A DNA stretch of 64,000 nt from an uncultured Alteromonadaceae bacterium (GCA_947494925.1 CANLWS010000007.1:62001-126000); one strand, 5' to 3'. Counted from the stretch's first letter, positions 34,980-43,899 are shown. The notes: generated from the letters alone by a model not told the origin. Program-made: numbers and translations.

Positions 34980-36695
34980 TCAGGCGTCTAAGGGACAGTA
35001 CAAATGGCAATACTCTACCGCGCCTGATTGCAAAGTAGTTAATTCATTCCCATTGATATTCAATAGGTTGCATGCCTGCTTAAGGTATTCTTGGCTTTCC
35101 TGACATAATTCCGATTCGGCAAAATAAATTTGACGAGAAAGAATCAGACTTAATCCCATACACGCAGCCAGAGCACGAACAGTGCTATTCCCTTTCGATA
35201 TACTGGGGTCAATATGTTGCTGGTCCAACGCCTTAAGCTCAGCAGCAGGTTGTTGCCAAGCTGAGGCTAGGACCAGTGCATGTTTGTTCAAACTACTTTG
35301 TTCACTGTGTAAGCTCAGGGAAGAAATGTCGTATGATTTTGACCTTTTGATCTGCCAATTCCTGCGCCCTTTAAATTGCTGACAGGTAAAAAGACCAGCA
35401 CAAGCGAAACAGGCGAGTGTGGCTGCGCGCTCAGCCATCAAACTATTGTTGCCCAGTAGAATCGAAGCCAGATACATGCGCAATCGTGTAAATTGGATGA
35501 ATTGTTCTTGCAATGGGAAGTAATTCTGATTGAGTCTGAGGATCAAAGCTTGCTGAATAAGCAGACTGGTTGCTCGTTGATAGCCATGGATCAACAAGCC
35601 ATGTTTGACTTCCTGAATAGGCAGATTCTGCCTGTTGGAAGAGGTAGCCGTAGACCTCAGATGTTCAACCAAGGAAGGCTCTTTAGCGATAATATTCGCT
35701 ATTTTATCTATATCCACTTGATCATTAGATAGTTGCTTTTGCACTTCCAGCAACACAGGGGGGGGACGATCAAGTCTGAAAGAGGGGTCGTGCGCGTGTA
35801 ATGATTTGTGAGATATTTCACAGTATTCCCGCCATTCCTTATCCCACTGAGCGTGAATCGGGCTGTCCTGGTTTGCCGGCTGTGCAGCACCCACCTGAGT
35901 GATCCTCTCTTCAGATACGCTATGGACATGACCATATGATTCGTGAGTTCTTTCTTTAATAACCAGGTGGCCTGGTTCTGAGGACAACACCAAGGCTATG
36001 GATTGATTGTCCAGCCTTACCGTTGAACCGGCAGGTATCAATCCAGGGTAGTGAAGCATCGGGGTGACGGTGTCTGTCAGTAAATAACTGTGTCTTTGGA
36101 CAACTTTTTTTATCGCTTTGGCCAGGTTAAGTGACTTAATATTTTTTCTTGGCGTGATCTGAATTGCAATTAAGTGCGCCGCTAACACTATTTTCTGAAG
36201 TTTCAGAAAGGTCTTTCCAATATTTTTTAACCGTAGCGAGGCAAGACTTAGGCTTTTTCCAATCTGATAACCACATGACCACACGTCCAGTTGCACTTTC
36301 TTAAGGGCCCGCTGAAGTTCCGGCTGGGGCATCAGATTAGGCTCAGGCCCACTGTTTCGCGCGTGCTTTTCAATGTCTGCTTGCTGGAAAGCATAAATTG
36401 AAATTACTGAACAGATTAGCTGTTGGCTGCAAGTTTCGTTGATTTTGTTTCTGTAGCATAACAATGCGGTCAGTAAGCACGCATTAAATGTCAGATTGGT
36501 GATGTAGGGAAGTTGTCTTTTATAAAACAGCAACTGACCTGACACCGGGTCAGGATCGTTTCTTACAAAATCCAGTAAGGCCTGGCTGAACTCAAAGCTT
36601 GTTTTAAGGTGATTGGATGAGAATCGTTCTTTACGATAAGAGCCAAGCAGATCAGATAATTGTGCGTACAAAGTAATTGTTTGAGTTTGCTGCAC
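34980..36695 (-). CDS. HDOD-domain protein with a degenerate HD-GYP-like N-terminal half
   Basis: A 571-aa cytoplasmic protein. The C-terminal part (about 315-560) has the HDOD pattern (D-I-D-K-I-A-N-I-I-A-K-E-P-S-L ... V-K-H-G-L-L-I-H-G-Y-Q-R-A). The N-terminal half resembles the helical part and the post-domain segment P-A-G-S-T-V-R-L-D-N-Q-S-I-A-L-V-L seen after HD-GYP domains, but the catalytic HD and GYP residues are missing. HDOD proteins are non-enzymatic signalling scaffolds. A run of eight G (C on the coding strand) at 35758-35765 encodes consecutive prolines. It starts 12 nt after the DUF3192 stop. Confidence 0.7.
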   Translation of the reverse strand: MQQTQTITLYAQLSDLLGSYRKERFSSNHLKTSFEFSQALLDFVRNDPDPVSGQLLFYKRQLPYITNLTFNACLLTALLCYRNKINETCSQQLICSVISIYAFQQADIEKHARNSGPEPNLMPQPELQRALKKVQLDVWSCGYQIGKSLSLASLRLKNIGKTFLKLQKIVLAAHLIAIQITPRKNIKSLNLAKAIKKVVQRHSYLLTDTVTPMLHYPGLIPAGSTVRLDNQSIALVLSSEPGHLVIKERTHESYGHVHSVSEERITQVGAAQPANQDSPIHAQWDKEWREYCEISHKSLHAHDPSFRLDRPPPVLLEVQKQLSNDQVDIDKIANIIAKEPSLVEHLRSTATSSNRQNLPIQEVKHGLLIHGYQRATSLLIQQALILRLNQNYFPLQEQFIQFTRLRMYLASILLGNNSLMAERAATLACFACAGLFTCQQFKGRRNWQIKRSKSYDISSLSLHSEQSSLNKHALVLASAWQQPAAELKALDQQHIDPSISKGNSTVRALAACMGLSLILSRQIYFAESELCQESQEYLKQACNLLNINGNELTTLQSGAVEYCHLYCPLDA

Positions 36696-36706
36696 AAATT
36701 GACCGA

Positions 36707-37081
36707 TTAACCGTCAGTATAATTTTGGTAGGCACCTTCTCCCCAAGCCACCAGTTCATCGTTCTTGAACAGTAAGGGAGTACATTCGTCCTGTGTTGTA
36801 ATGCCATCCGCTTGCTTATGTTCGGTTCGATAAAACATGACTTGAATTCGTTCAGAACCTTCCTTACGCGCTTCACTGATATCCGGAGCGCCAAGTAATG
36901 AAATAATTTCTGAGCGGCTGATACCCAACTCCAGTTTTGCTATTTGTACCTTGTTGTATTCTTCTCTGTCTTTCCAGTCCATATGTTCTGGGCTATCCGG
37001 ATACAGAGCAATAATACCCACGACGAACAAAGCGTAAACCGCTACTCCATATCCTATGCGTCTTATCACTTTTTTGTTCAT
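36707..37081 (-). CDS. DUF3192 protein, membrane-anchored
   Basis: A 124-aa protein with an uncleaved or cleavable hydrophobic N-terminus (about 8-26) and a DUF3192 domain. The marks are W-K-D-R-E-x-Y-N, I-A-K-L-E-L-G-I-S-R-S-E-I, L-G-A-P-D and D-G-I-T-T-x-D-E-C-T-P-L-x-F-K-N. It is a clear paralogue of the lipoprotein at 42191-42553, sharing the C-terminal D-E-C-T-P-L motif and G-W-G-E-x-A-Y ending. Function unknown; the fold resembles SmpA/BamE-like small envelope proteins. It lies between ppnN and the HDOD gene on the same strand. Confidence 0.82.
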   Translation of the reverse strand: MNKKVIRRIGYGVAVYALFVVGIIALYPDSPEHMDWKDREEYNKVQIAKLELGISRSEIISLLGAPDISEARKEGSERIQVMFYRTEHKQADGITTQDECTPLLFKNDELVAWGEGAYQNYTDG

Positions 37082-37220
37082 GGTTAATCTTTTCGCTTTT
37101 AATTTTCAGTTAGTTAAAATATAGATTCACAATGACTACATTGTACCAAGCAAATTTCTTGCACCAAGGCAGCCCAGCCCGGAATTTTGCAATTTTAACG
37201 TTTTACAGTCAATTGCTTAC

Positions 37221-38585
37221 TCAGGTATTTTCCTTAACTACCCTGTAACATGGAACATATTCGCTGCCAGGTAGCTTCATTCGTTGCTGTGAGACGAAAG
37301 ATTCCAGCAATTCATCCATCAACATCATTAGCTGATTATCCCCGTTAATATGAAAAGGGCCGTGTTCCCGAATCTGTTGTATTCCTTCAGCCTTAACGTT
37401 GCCTGCTACTATGCCGGAAAAAGCTCGACGTAAATTAGCGGCCAATTCTGATTTCGGTTGCGATAAATGCAAATTCAAATCCTGCATGTTCTGGTGACTG
37501 GGATCGAATGGCGCTTGAAATTCAGGATCAATTTTTATTGACCAGTTATAGTGATAGGAATCGCCCTTTGTTTTCCGGAATTCCCTTACATCGGGCTGGG
37601 CTTGTTTGATGGTTCTTGCCACTTTGGCGGGATCATCAATGATAATTTCATATAATGACTGAGCTTGTTCGCCCAATGTTGCACCAATAAATTTATCCAG
37701 TGCATCAAAGTAAGATTTACTTTGCGCCGGGCCAGTCAGAATAATGGGTAATACTTGTTGCTGGTTTTCTTCATTCAGCATGATCCCCAGAATATACAAA
37801 AACTCTTCAGCAGTTCCAGCCCCTCCAGGGAAAATGACAATGGAGTGTGAGATTCTGACAAAAGCCTCCAGACGTTTTTCGATGTCCGGCATAATAACTA
37901 ACTCATTAACGATCGCATTTGGTGGCTCTGCTGCAATGATGCTAGGCTCAGTGACCCCAAGGTATCGGCCTTGTGAGTAACGTTGCTTGGCATGGCCTAT
38001 GGTTGCACCCTTCATTGGACCTTTCATTGCACCTGGGCCGCAACCTGTGCAGATATTCATTTCCCGAAGACCCAGTTGATAACCCACTTCTTTGGTGTAT
38101 TTATATTCAACTTCACCTATAGAGTGACCGCCCCAGCAAACCACAATATTGGGATCACTACCCACCGTAATAGTTTCGGAATGTCGCAACATGTCAAATA
38201 CCATGTCCGTGACGAATTTGGATTCGGACAAATCCGCAACACGTTCTCTATATTTGGTTCCCATATGCAATATATCGCGCAGGACCGAAAATAAGTGTTC
38301 ATGCACTCCACGGATAAGTTCACCGTCTACAAAGGCTACAGCAGGAGGGTTAAGTAATTCGATCTTTACCCCTCTCTCTCTTCGAACTAACCGAATTTCA
38401 AAGTCTTCATAGGGGGAGAACATGTTTTCGTAGTCGTCTTCCTCTACGCCACTGTTGAGCACAGCAAGTGCGCAGTTGCGAAACATCTTGTACATTTCAC
38501 TGTGTGTTGAAGATTTTAGCCTGTCCATCTCATACTGAGAAAGCTGACTCATTGCACCTATGGGATTTAATTGAATAGTTTGCAT
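37221..38585 (-). CDS. ppnN: Pyrimidine/purine 5'-monophosphate nucleosidase PpnN
   Basis: A 454-aa enzyme, the same length as E. coli PpnN (YgdH). It hydrolyses nucleoside monophosphates to base and ribose 5-phosphate and is regulated by (p)ppGpp in E. coli. The central LOG-type domain has G-G-H-S-I-G (about 165) and P-G-G-A-G-T-A-E-E (about 268), the nucleotide-binding and catalytic motif. The N-terminal and C-terminal regulatory domains of PpnN are present. I chose ATG 38585; the frame is open eight codons further upstream but would overlap the cyclase gene. The start is 2 nt after the diguanylate cyclase stop. Confidence 0.93.
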   Translation of the reverse strand: MQTIQLNPIGAMSQLSQYEMDRLKSSTHSEMYKMFRNCALAVLNSGVEEDDYENMFSPYEDFEIRLVRRERGVKIELLNPPAVAFVDGELIRGVHEHLFSVLRDILHMGTKYRERVADLSESKFVTDMVFDMLRHSETITVGSDPNIVVCWGGHSIGEVEYKYTKEVGYQLGLREMNICTGCGPGAMKGPMKGATIGHAKQRYSQGRYLGVTEPSIIAAEPPNAIVNELVIMPDIEKRLEAFVRISHSIVIFPGGAGTAEEFLYILGIMLNEENQQQVLPIILTGPAQSKSYFDALDKFIGATLGEQAQSLYEIIIDDPAKVARTIKQAQPDVREFRKTKGDSYHYNWSIKIDPEFQAPFDPSHQNMQDLNLHLSQPKSELAANLRRAFSGIVAGNVKAEGIQQIREHGPFHINGDNQLMMLMDELLESFVSQQRMKLPGSEYVPCYRVVKENT

Positions 38586-38587
38586 GG

Positions 38588-40159
38588 TTATCCTTGGACC
38601 GCGATACACTGATTTCGTCCAGCATTCTTGGCTTCGTATAATGCTTTATCTGCGCGTTCGAAAGCGGTGTTAATGTCATCGCTTTCTAACAGCATAGTGG
38701 CACCGATTGAAACCGTAATAGAGACCCGTTTTTCTTTGAATTTAAACGGGATGCGCTCCACCTGACTGCGTATGGTTTCCAAAGGTTTTTTGAGCTCTTC
38801 TAACGAAGTTTGTGGGAAAAGTGCGACAAATTCTTCTCCCCCCCAGCGAGCAAGAAAGTCAGTTGAACGTAAACAACGGTGGATGTTCTGAGCAATTACC
38901 TGCAGTGTTTTGTCTCCTGCCGGGTGCCCATAGGAGTCGTTAATCTTTTTAAAATGGTCAACATCAATAACAGCAATACAAAGACTATTTTTATGTCTTT
39001 TCCACCGCCTGAATTCCAGATCAGCTCGCTCATTGTAAGCCGTGCGGTTAGGGATCTGCGTTAACGGATCATGGTGACTCTGATACTTTTGCTCAATGAG
39101 TCGATGTTTGAACTCAGAGGTTTCCTTCTCCAGGCTTGTTAGCTGGTTTTTCATCTCACTGAGCAAATTCATTAAAATTAGCTGTTCATCTTTCTCAGCT
39201 TGTTCTCTGCCTTCCAGAGATTCAGATAACTTACCCAGAATTTTCGCTGCCTGCTTCTTCAGTTCGGCCAAATCCTGTGATTTATCCACGGCATGACCAA
39301 TAGTTTCGATATGCCCTCTCATTAACTCGCTGGCACTCATTTTCAGCTGAAACTGATTTTGTGATTCGTCTATAGATTTGTCTACAGCGGAAGTGACTGA
39401 TGACAATGACTTATGTAGCCCGGAGACAAACTTTTCTGCGTTGTTTCTTTCTTTTATGACATCACGAATAATGGCTTTGATGATAATTAAACAACATTCC
39501 AACAGGGCTTCATGATCAAGTCCCTTAGTCAACTGTGCTTTGACTTCCGCAAGTTGCTTGTCTTTTTTATTGGATAAAGAAAGCTGGCCTATCAGTTCAC
39601 GCAATTCTTCAGTAATTTCAGCATGTAACTGGGCACTAACGGATAGATTTTCCTTATTTTCCAGTGGTTTAATACTGGCCTTCTTAAATAACGCCTGATT
39701 GTCCAAAGCAAGCCTGTAAATATCCAAAACTTGTTCAAATTGAGGCAAAGAGGAATAAATACCGCTGCTATTGTTTTGTAAATTGACCAGGAATTGTGTC
39801 GCTTCACCCTTAATATCATCGGGTAAGTTATCCCGAGATTGAAGCTGTTTAACCGCATTCTCCAAAATGCTAATTGTCTTGTTGCTTTGTTTTTTGAGTG
39901 AATCAGAGTTTTGCATAATCAGACCGGTTAATTTCCCGATACTAATCTCTGCCAGGCTAAAATTCGCCTGGCCACCCAAATGTGAGCGCAATTTTTGCAA
40001 CTCTTTATCAAGCTCAGGAGAAACGCCTTCATAATGCTTGCTAAGTCGAACAATAAATTGTGAAAGTTGCTCAGTTTGCAACTTCAAAGTTTTAAGTAAC
40101 TTTTTCTGCATTTGAGGGTCTGATTTTTTACCCTCAAATTTTGATGCCTGATTGTTCAT
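38588..40159 (-). CDS. Diguanylate cyclase with a long N-terminal coiled coil
   Basis: A 523-aa protein. The first 350 residues are helical and charged, with heptad-like repeats and no membrane segment. The C-terminal GGDEF domain (about 355-520) has an intact R-W-G-G-E-E-F active site near 438. An R-S-T-D sequence five residues before it is a complete inhibitory I-site (RxxD). It should make c-di-GMP and be product-inhibited. ppnN follows after 2 nt, so the two are likely one transcript. Such N-termini occur in cyclases of Alteromonadales and Vibrio. Confidence 0.92.
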   Translation of the reverse strand: MNNQASKFEGKKSDPQMQKKLLKTLKLQTEQLSQFIVRLSKHYEGVSPELDKELQKLRSHLGGQANFSLAEISIGKLTGLIMQNSDSLKKQSNKTISILENAVKQLQSRDNLPDDIKGEATQFLVNLQNNSSGIYSSLPQFEQVLDIYRLALDNQALFKKASIKPLENKENLSVSAQLHAEITEELRELIGQLSLSNKKDKQLAEVKAQLTKGLDHEALLECCLIIIKAIIRDVIKERNNAEKFVSGLHKSLSSVTSAVDKSIDESQNQFQLKMSASELMRGHIETIGHAVDKSQDLAELKKQAAKILGKLSESLEGREQAEKDEQLILMNLLSEMKNQLTSLEKETSEFKHRLIEQKYQSHHDPLTQIPNRTAYNERADLEFRRWKRHKNSLCIAVIDVDHFKKINDSYGHPAGDKTLQVIAQNIHRCLRSTDFLARWGGEEFVALFPQTSLEELKKPLETIRSQVERIPFKFKEKRVSITVSIGATMLLESDDINTAFERADKALYEAKNAGRNQCIAVQG

Positions 40160-40274
40160 TCAATTCCAATTCTTAATTGAGTGCCAAGTAACTATTTGTA
40201 TTGCAAGTATAATCGCGAATAAGCAAGCCGTCTCTGCTTTTTGAAGCTAAACTATATTACATTAGCCTAATATT

Positions 40275-41126
40275 TTATTGCCGTGCATTACGTTTATCAG
40301 ACCCGATTGTCTCGAAATTACTTCTAAATGGATTGATATCCAATCCTCCACGGCGAGTATACCTAGCCAGAACAGACAATTTCTCAGGCTTACAACGAAG
40401 AAGAATATCTGTGAAAATTCTTTCGACACACTGTTCGTGAAATTCGTTATGCAGCCTGAAAGAAATCAAATATCTGAGTAGTCCTTCAGGATCTATTTGT
40501 TTTCCTTCGTATTTAATCTGCACGCTACCCCAGTCAGGCTGGTCTGTAATGAGACAGTTTGATTTCAGCAGGTTGCTTGTCAAAGTCTGTTTAACGGCAG
40601 TATCTTTGGTGACCAGAAAATCAGGTTGTAAATCATACTGATCCACATCAATATCCAAATCATCAATGCACTCACCCTCTAGTTCGCCAAGTTGCAATTG
40701 GCCAAACTGCTCTGGAGTGAACAAGTTAACCTTAACTGTTTTCCCAGCACATTGGGACAAATCATGAGACAGAATGGCTTCAAGTATTGCAGCGGATTCC
40801 AACTTATGTTGGTTAAAACCGTTTAAGTACAACTTGAACGATTTGGATTCGATCAGGTTTGGGGAATCGTAGGGAACTTCGCAGCGAAGAATTGCTATTT
40901 GCGGTTTGCCTTTGCAGTTCAGCCAGGAAAGCTCATACCCCGTCCAAACATCTGCGCCAGAAAATGGCAGTGGATCAACAAGGCCAATCTGGTCTCTGCT
41001 CAAACTTCTTGGAACGGCTTGCAATAGTTCTGCTGAATAGGAATAACGGTAATTGACCTGCTTACCCAGACTGAGATTGTCTAAAATAGTGTCAGATTCA
41101 TCGAAAGTTGCTGATTCTTTTGTCAT
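40275..41126 (-). CDS. queF: NADPH-dependent 7-cyano-7-deazaguanine reductase QueF
   Basis: A 283-aa enzyme of the bimodular (E. coli-type) QueF class, reducing preQ0 to preQ1 in queuosine synthesis. The N-terminal module has W-T-G-Y-E-L-S-W-L and the C-terminal module holds the catalytic cysteine in S-N-C-L-I-T-D-Q-P-D-W-G-S and the F-H-E-Q-C-V-E-R-I substrate-binding segment. Length matches E. coli (282 aa). It is divergent from syd with a short spacer, an arrangement also known in E. coli. Confidence 0.95.
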   Translation of the reverse strand: MTKESATFDESDTILDNLSLGKQVNYRYSYSAELLQAVPRSLSRDQIGLVDPLPFSGADVWTGYELSWLNCKGKPQIAILRCEVPYDSPNLIESKSFKLYLNGFNQHKLESAAILEAILSHDLSQCAGKTVKVNLFTPEQFGQLQLGELEGECIDDLDIDVDQYDLQPDFLVTKDTAVKQTLTSNLLKSNCLITDQPDWGSVQIKYEGKQIDPEGLLRYLISFRLHNEFHEQCVERIFTDILLRCKPEKLSVLARYTRRGGLDINPFRSNFETIGSDKRNARQ

Positions 41127-41180
41127 TTTTGTTATCCGCTAGATACAATCTCGTTATTGTATGCAATTTTGGTTGTAATT

Positions 41181-41732
41181 ATGACTTCTGATATCACTAA
41201 AGCACTAGATAATTTTGTTTCTCAATATTTACAGCTTCATCGCGAGGAAGATACGCCTCTAACGGTGCAGTATGACTCAGAATGGGTTTCACCTTGTCAT
41301 CAGATGAATTCTGACGAAGGGGAGTGGGTAACATGGCAACCAGTTAAACAGGTTCAAGCACAAGACTTTAAAGGATTTGAAGAGGCGCTGGAAATTGAAC
41401 TTAATCCAGATTTGAAAGCATATTTCAGCCATTTATGGAGCGACAACCTGAATGCAACGACCGCAAAAGGAGGGTTGCAACTGCTGCTTCCGTGGAATCA
41501 AGATGATTTTTTACGGTTACAGCAAAATTTGGTAGGTCATATTTTAATGAAACGCAGATTAGATCAGGCTGAAACAGTGTTTTTTGCCGTGACCGATGAA
41601 GAGGATTTTATTATTAGTGTCGAAAACAAAAGTGGAAAAGTAGTGCTGGAACAAGTGGGGATGGAGCCAAAGGAAACGCTCTCTGACAGCCTGGCTGAAT
41701 TTTTAAGACAGTTACAACCTAGCTTGGCTTGA
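41181..41732 (+). CDS. syd: SecY-interacting protein Syd
   Basis: A 183-aa cytoplasmic protein that binds the SecY translocon. It matches E. coli Syd (181 aa) in length, in the acidic composition and in the motifs W-x-S-P-C (S-E-W-V-S-P-C-H) and L-L-L-P-W-N-Q-D-D-F-x-R-L-Q-x-N. ATG 41181 gives the usual N-terminus M-T-S-D-I-T-K-A-L; a TTG eight codons earlier is unlikely. The divergent neighbour is queF, as in E. coli. Confidence 0.92.
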   Translation: MTSDITKALDNFVSQYLQLHREEDTPLTVQYDSEWVSPCHQMNSDEGEWVTWQPVKQVQAQDFKGFEEALEIELNPDLKAYFSHLWSDNLNATTAKGGLQLLLPWNQDDFLRLQQNLVGHILMKRRLDQAETVFFAVTDEEDFIISVENKSGKVVLEQVGMEPKETLSDSLAEFLRQLQPSLA

Positions 41733-41735
41733 GCA

Positions 41736-42029
41736 CTATTTATCTAACCTGAGATTATCTAGCTTTTGTAAAAGCATAGACATCTGTTCTTCTAATTTAC
41801 AGACTCGCTGTTCAAGTGTCTGTACCTTAGATTGAGTAGGTTCTTCTGGTGATCCCTCAGTCTCTTCGAACTGCGCGGGATCCTGCTTCCAGCGTTTTAA
41901 TACGCTGATGACTTCAGGAATGGGTAGAGTTCTGTCAGACCTTGCTCTGATGAGCGCAACACTAGGTTGCCCTCCTTCTTGAACGATTTTTGCGCACATT
42001 TTACTAATGTAGTTGGTATTTTTACTCAT
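41736..42029 (-). CDS. Small protein with a KfrA-like N-terminus and a coiled coil
   Basis: A 97-aa protein. Residues 8-50 (K-I-V-Q-E-G-G-Q-P-S-V-A-L-I-R and I-P-E-V-I-S-V-L-K-R-W) resemble the helix-turn-helix N-terminus of KfrA-type DNA-binding proteins. A Glu/Pro linker follows, then a leucine-rich coiled coil (about 68-95). It probably binds DNA as a dimer, but this is inferred. It ends 3 nt from the converging syd stop. No function is known to me. Confidence 0.6.
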   Translation of the reverse strand: MSKNTNYISKMCAKIVQEGGQPSVALIRARSDRTLPIPEVISVLKRWKQDPAQFEETEGSPEEPTQSKVQTLEQRVCKLEEQMSMLLQKLDNLRLDK

Positions 42030-42190
42030 AATGATGTTTAGCTTATTTCGCCAAGAATTGGTGTATCTGCTTATTCTACTTTGCTTATGAATCTATTGAA
42101 AACAAAAAAATCTTTATAAAACAATACGATAATTTTTGGCCCCTATTTTGAATGCTATATGTTTTTACTACACATCTTAGGATTATAACG

Positions 42191-42553
42191 ATGAAAAAAA
42201 TATTACTGGCAGCCGCACTTATCTTACCCATTTCACTTTCTGGTTGCGTAATTTCTGTAGATGGTGACGGCGAATATTCACATCATTCTGATTGGCAGGA
42301 TCGTGAATATAAAAATAGAAAACATATAGCGAAATTGGAAACCAATACGGACGTTAGTACGATCAAAAGCCGCATGGGTGTTCCAGACTTTAACGAAGCT
42401 CATTTAAAAGATTCGGATCAGTATCAAGTATTGTACTACCGCACCCAGCGGATAGACGGTGATGGGGTCACAACAAAGGACGAATGCACACCTTTGGTGT
42501 TTAAAAATGGTCTTTTGATTGGATGGGGTGAGTCCGCCTACGCAATGTTATAA
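42191..42553 (+). CDS. DUF3192 lipoprotein
   Basis: A 120-aa lipoprotein; ATG 42191 gives M-K-K-I-L-L-A-A-A-L with lipobox L-S-G-C near residue 18. The body is a DUF3192 domain: W-Q-D-R-E-Y, I-A-K-L-E-T-N, M-G-V-P-D and D-G-V-T-T-K-D-E-C-T-P-L-V-F-K-N. It is the paralogue of the protein at 36707-37081, about 5 kb away. An earlier in-frame start (42152) would put 13 odd residues before the signal. Function unknown, probably in the outer-membrane periplasmic face. Confidence 0.87.
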   Translation: MKKILLAAALILPISLSGCVISVDGDGEYSHHSDWQDREYKNRKHIAKLETNTDVSTIKSRMGVPDFNEAHLKDSDQYQVLYYRTQRIDGDGVTTKDECTPLVFKNGLLIGWGESAYAML

Positions 42554-42621
42554 CAACTGCAGCGAGAATTTTCAGTGTTACGTAACGAAACACAAACTCG
42601 CTAAAATTGATTGGATAGCCT

Positions 42622-42852
42622 TCACCGCAACCGGCTATCCAGTTGATCTATCACTTCCGCCCATTCTGCGTCTTCATCTAGCGAGTTTTGGATAAACGCG
42701 GATTGGGCGCTGGTCCAAAAAGGAGCGTTTTCCAAACGCACAGCGTCCGCAAGACCTTGATTTCTTTCAATAAAATTTTCAATGGATTGCTCGTCGGACG
42801 GCAATCCCAATTGGCCGAATAGCGTATTCATAGTTGGATTTCCGACATTCAC
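42622..42852 (-). CDS. DUF2789 small acidic protein
   Basis: A 76-aa acidic protein with the DUF2789 pattern: T-M-N-T-L-F-G-Q-L-G-L-P-S-D near the N-terminus, I-E-N-F-I-E-R-N, F-W-T-S-A-Q-x-A-F-I and D-E-x-A-E-W-A-E-V-I-D-Q-L. GTG 42852 is preferred because GGGGA lies 7 nt upstream and the family usually has a few residues before T-M-x-x-L-F; ATG 42831 is an alternative. Function unknown. Confidence 0.8.
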   Translation of the reverse strand: MNVGNPTMNTLFGQLGLPSDEQSIENFIERNQGLADAVRLENAPFWTSAQSAFIQNSLDEDAEWAEVIDQLDSRLR

Positions 42853-43082
42853 TTACATTTCCCCATGTTTAACAATAGTTTAAACCGAAAAGTGCTCTTT
42901 AACATTCGTCTCAACGCTAAAAAAAGCAGCGCAACGTATTGAAATTAGTATAGCTGCTAGTAGAAAATTTTCTGAGTATCCGCGGTGATTTTTGCAGCAG
43001 AGTTGCGCCCGTCTAACAACTTATTAACAATTTGAGTTTATTGCGGTAGAGTGAGTGGAAATAGTGTGAAGAGAAGAGCTAA

Positions 43083-43751
43083 ATGACAGCAGCTACAAAT
43101 ACCCAGGAAGAACTGGAATCCGTCAAGGCCATTTATCTGGCAGCTGAAGATCTGAAAATAGCGGGTTCGATTCTGTATCAGGCATATCACGACGATCCCT
43201 TGTTTGTGGATATTTTTCAAGCTGAAAAGGAAGGGTATGAATCTCGCCTGCGCTCCGCCATCCGAGAAGAATTAAACGCATTCTGGTTGGCAAGACAACC
43301 TATGATTGGTTTGTTTGAAGGAGAGCGGTTGTTAGCTGTGGCTTGTCTGATAAGCCCCAATGCTGCTTTTGGTAATGGTCGATTCTGGCACTGGCGGTTA
43401 AAAATGTTGCTTACTGCCGGACTTTTTGGCACCAGGCAGATGTTGGATAAAGAACAGAAAGTTCGCGAAAGTATGCCTGCCGATAATTTTCATATGTTGT
43501 CTTTCATAGGCGTTCATCCAGATCACCAGCACCATGGTTTGGGTCACATACTCATGAGTGCAGTAGATAGTGTAGTGTTGGAAGATAGCCAGAGTGAAGG
43601 TGTTGGTGTGTTTGTAACTCTACCCAAATGCCTGTCTTTTTTTGAGGACGGAGACTACCAGCACATAAAGGATTTGCAGGTTGGTCATATTACCGGGCAA
43701 ATAATGTTTAAAAATCGCCCTGAGCAAAATTCTACCCAAAATTCTACGTAG
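43083..43751 (+). CDS. GNAT-family N-acetyltransferase
   Basis: A 222-aa protein with a GNAT fold. The acetyl-CoA-binding motif A is visible as L-S-F-I-G-V-H-P-D-H-Q-H-H-G-L-G-H-I-L-M (about 139-158), a Q/H-x-x-G-x-G/A loop. The later F-V-T-L-P-K-C-L-S-F-F-E-D-G-D-Y fits motif B. The substrate is unknown. ATG 43083 has GAAGAG upstream. Its stop precedes the regulatory region of the CsrB-type RNA. Confidence 0.85.
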   Translation: MTAATNTQEELESVKAIYLAAEDLKIAGSILYQAYHDDPLFVDIFQAEKEGYESRLRSAIREELNAFWLARQPMIGLFEGERLLAVACLISPNAAFGNGRFWHWRLKMLLTAGLFGTRQMLDKEQKVRESMPADNFHMLSFIGVHPDHQHHGLGHILMSAVDSVVLEDSQSEGVGVFVTLPKCLSFFEDGDYQHIKDLQVGHITGQIMFKNRPEQNSTQNST

Positions 43752-43769
43752 GACACTCGACTGATACTT

Positions 43770-43787
43770 TGTAAGACATTTCCTACA
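43770..43787 (+). promoter_or_regulatory. GacA/UvrY-type activator box upstream of the CsrB-like RNA
   Basis: TGTAAG-N6-CCTACA differs at one position from the GacA/UvrY consensus TGTAAG-N6-CTTACA. A second half-site, TGTAGG, follows after AACA, giving a CCTACA/TGTAGG palindrome. The box lies about 120 nt upstream of the -10 of the sRNA gene, a usual distance for BarA/UvrY control of csrB-type genes. Confidence 0.7.
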
Positions 43788-43887
43788 AACATGTAGGACA
43801 AACAGGGAATTTATCCTTGGTCTATCACCTACTAAAACCATTAACTATCTGAATTATATGAAAAAAAATTGCGTATTTAGACTTTAG

Positions 43888-43893
43888 TATAAT
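43888..43893 (+). promoter_or_regulatory. -10 element of the CsrB-like RNA gene
   Basis: A perfect TATAAT. No good -35 lies 17 bp upstream (a TTGCGT is only 13 bp away), which fits a promoter depending on an activator such as UvrY/GacA. A nearby TATAAA at 43902-43907 is a second candidate, so the start of the RNA is uncertain by about 15 nt. Confidence 0.55.
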
Positions 43894-43899
43894 ACTCGC

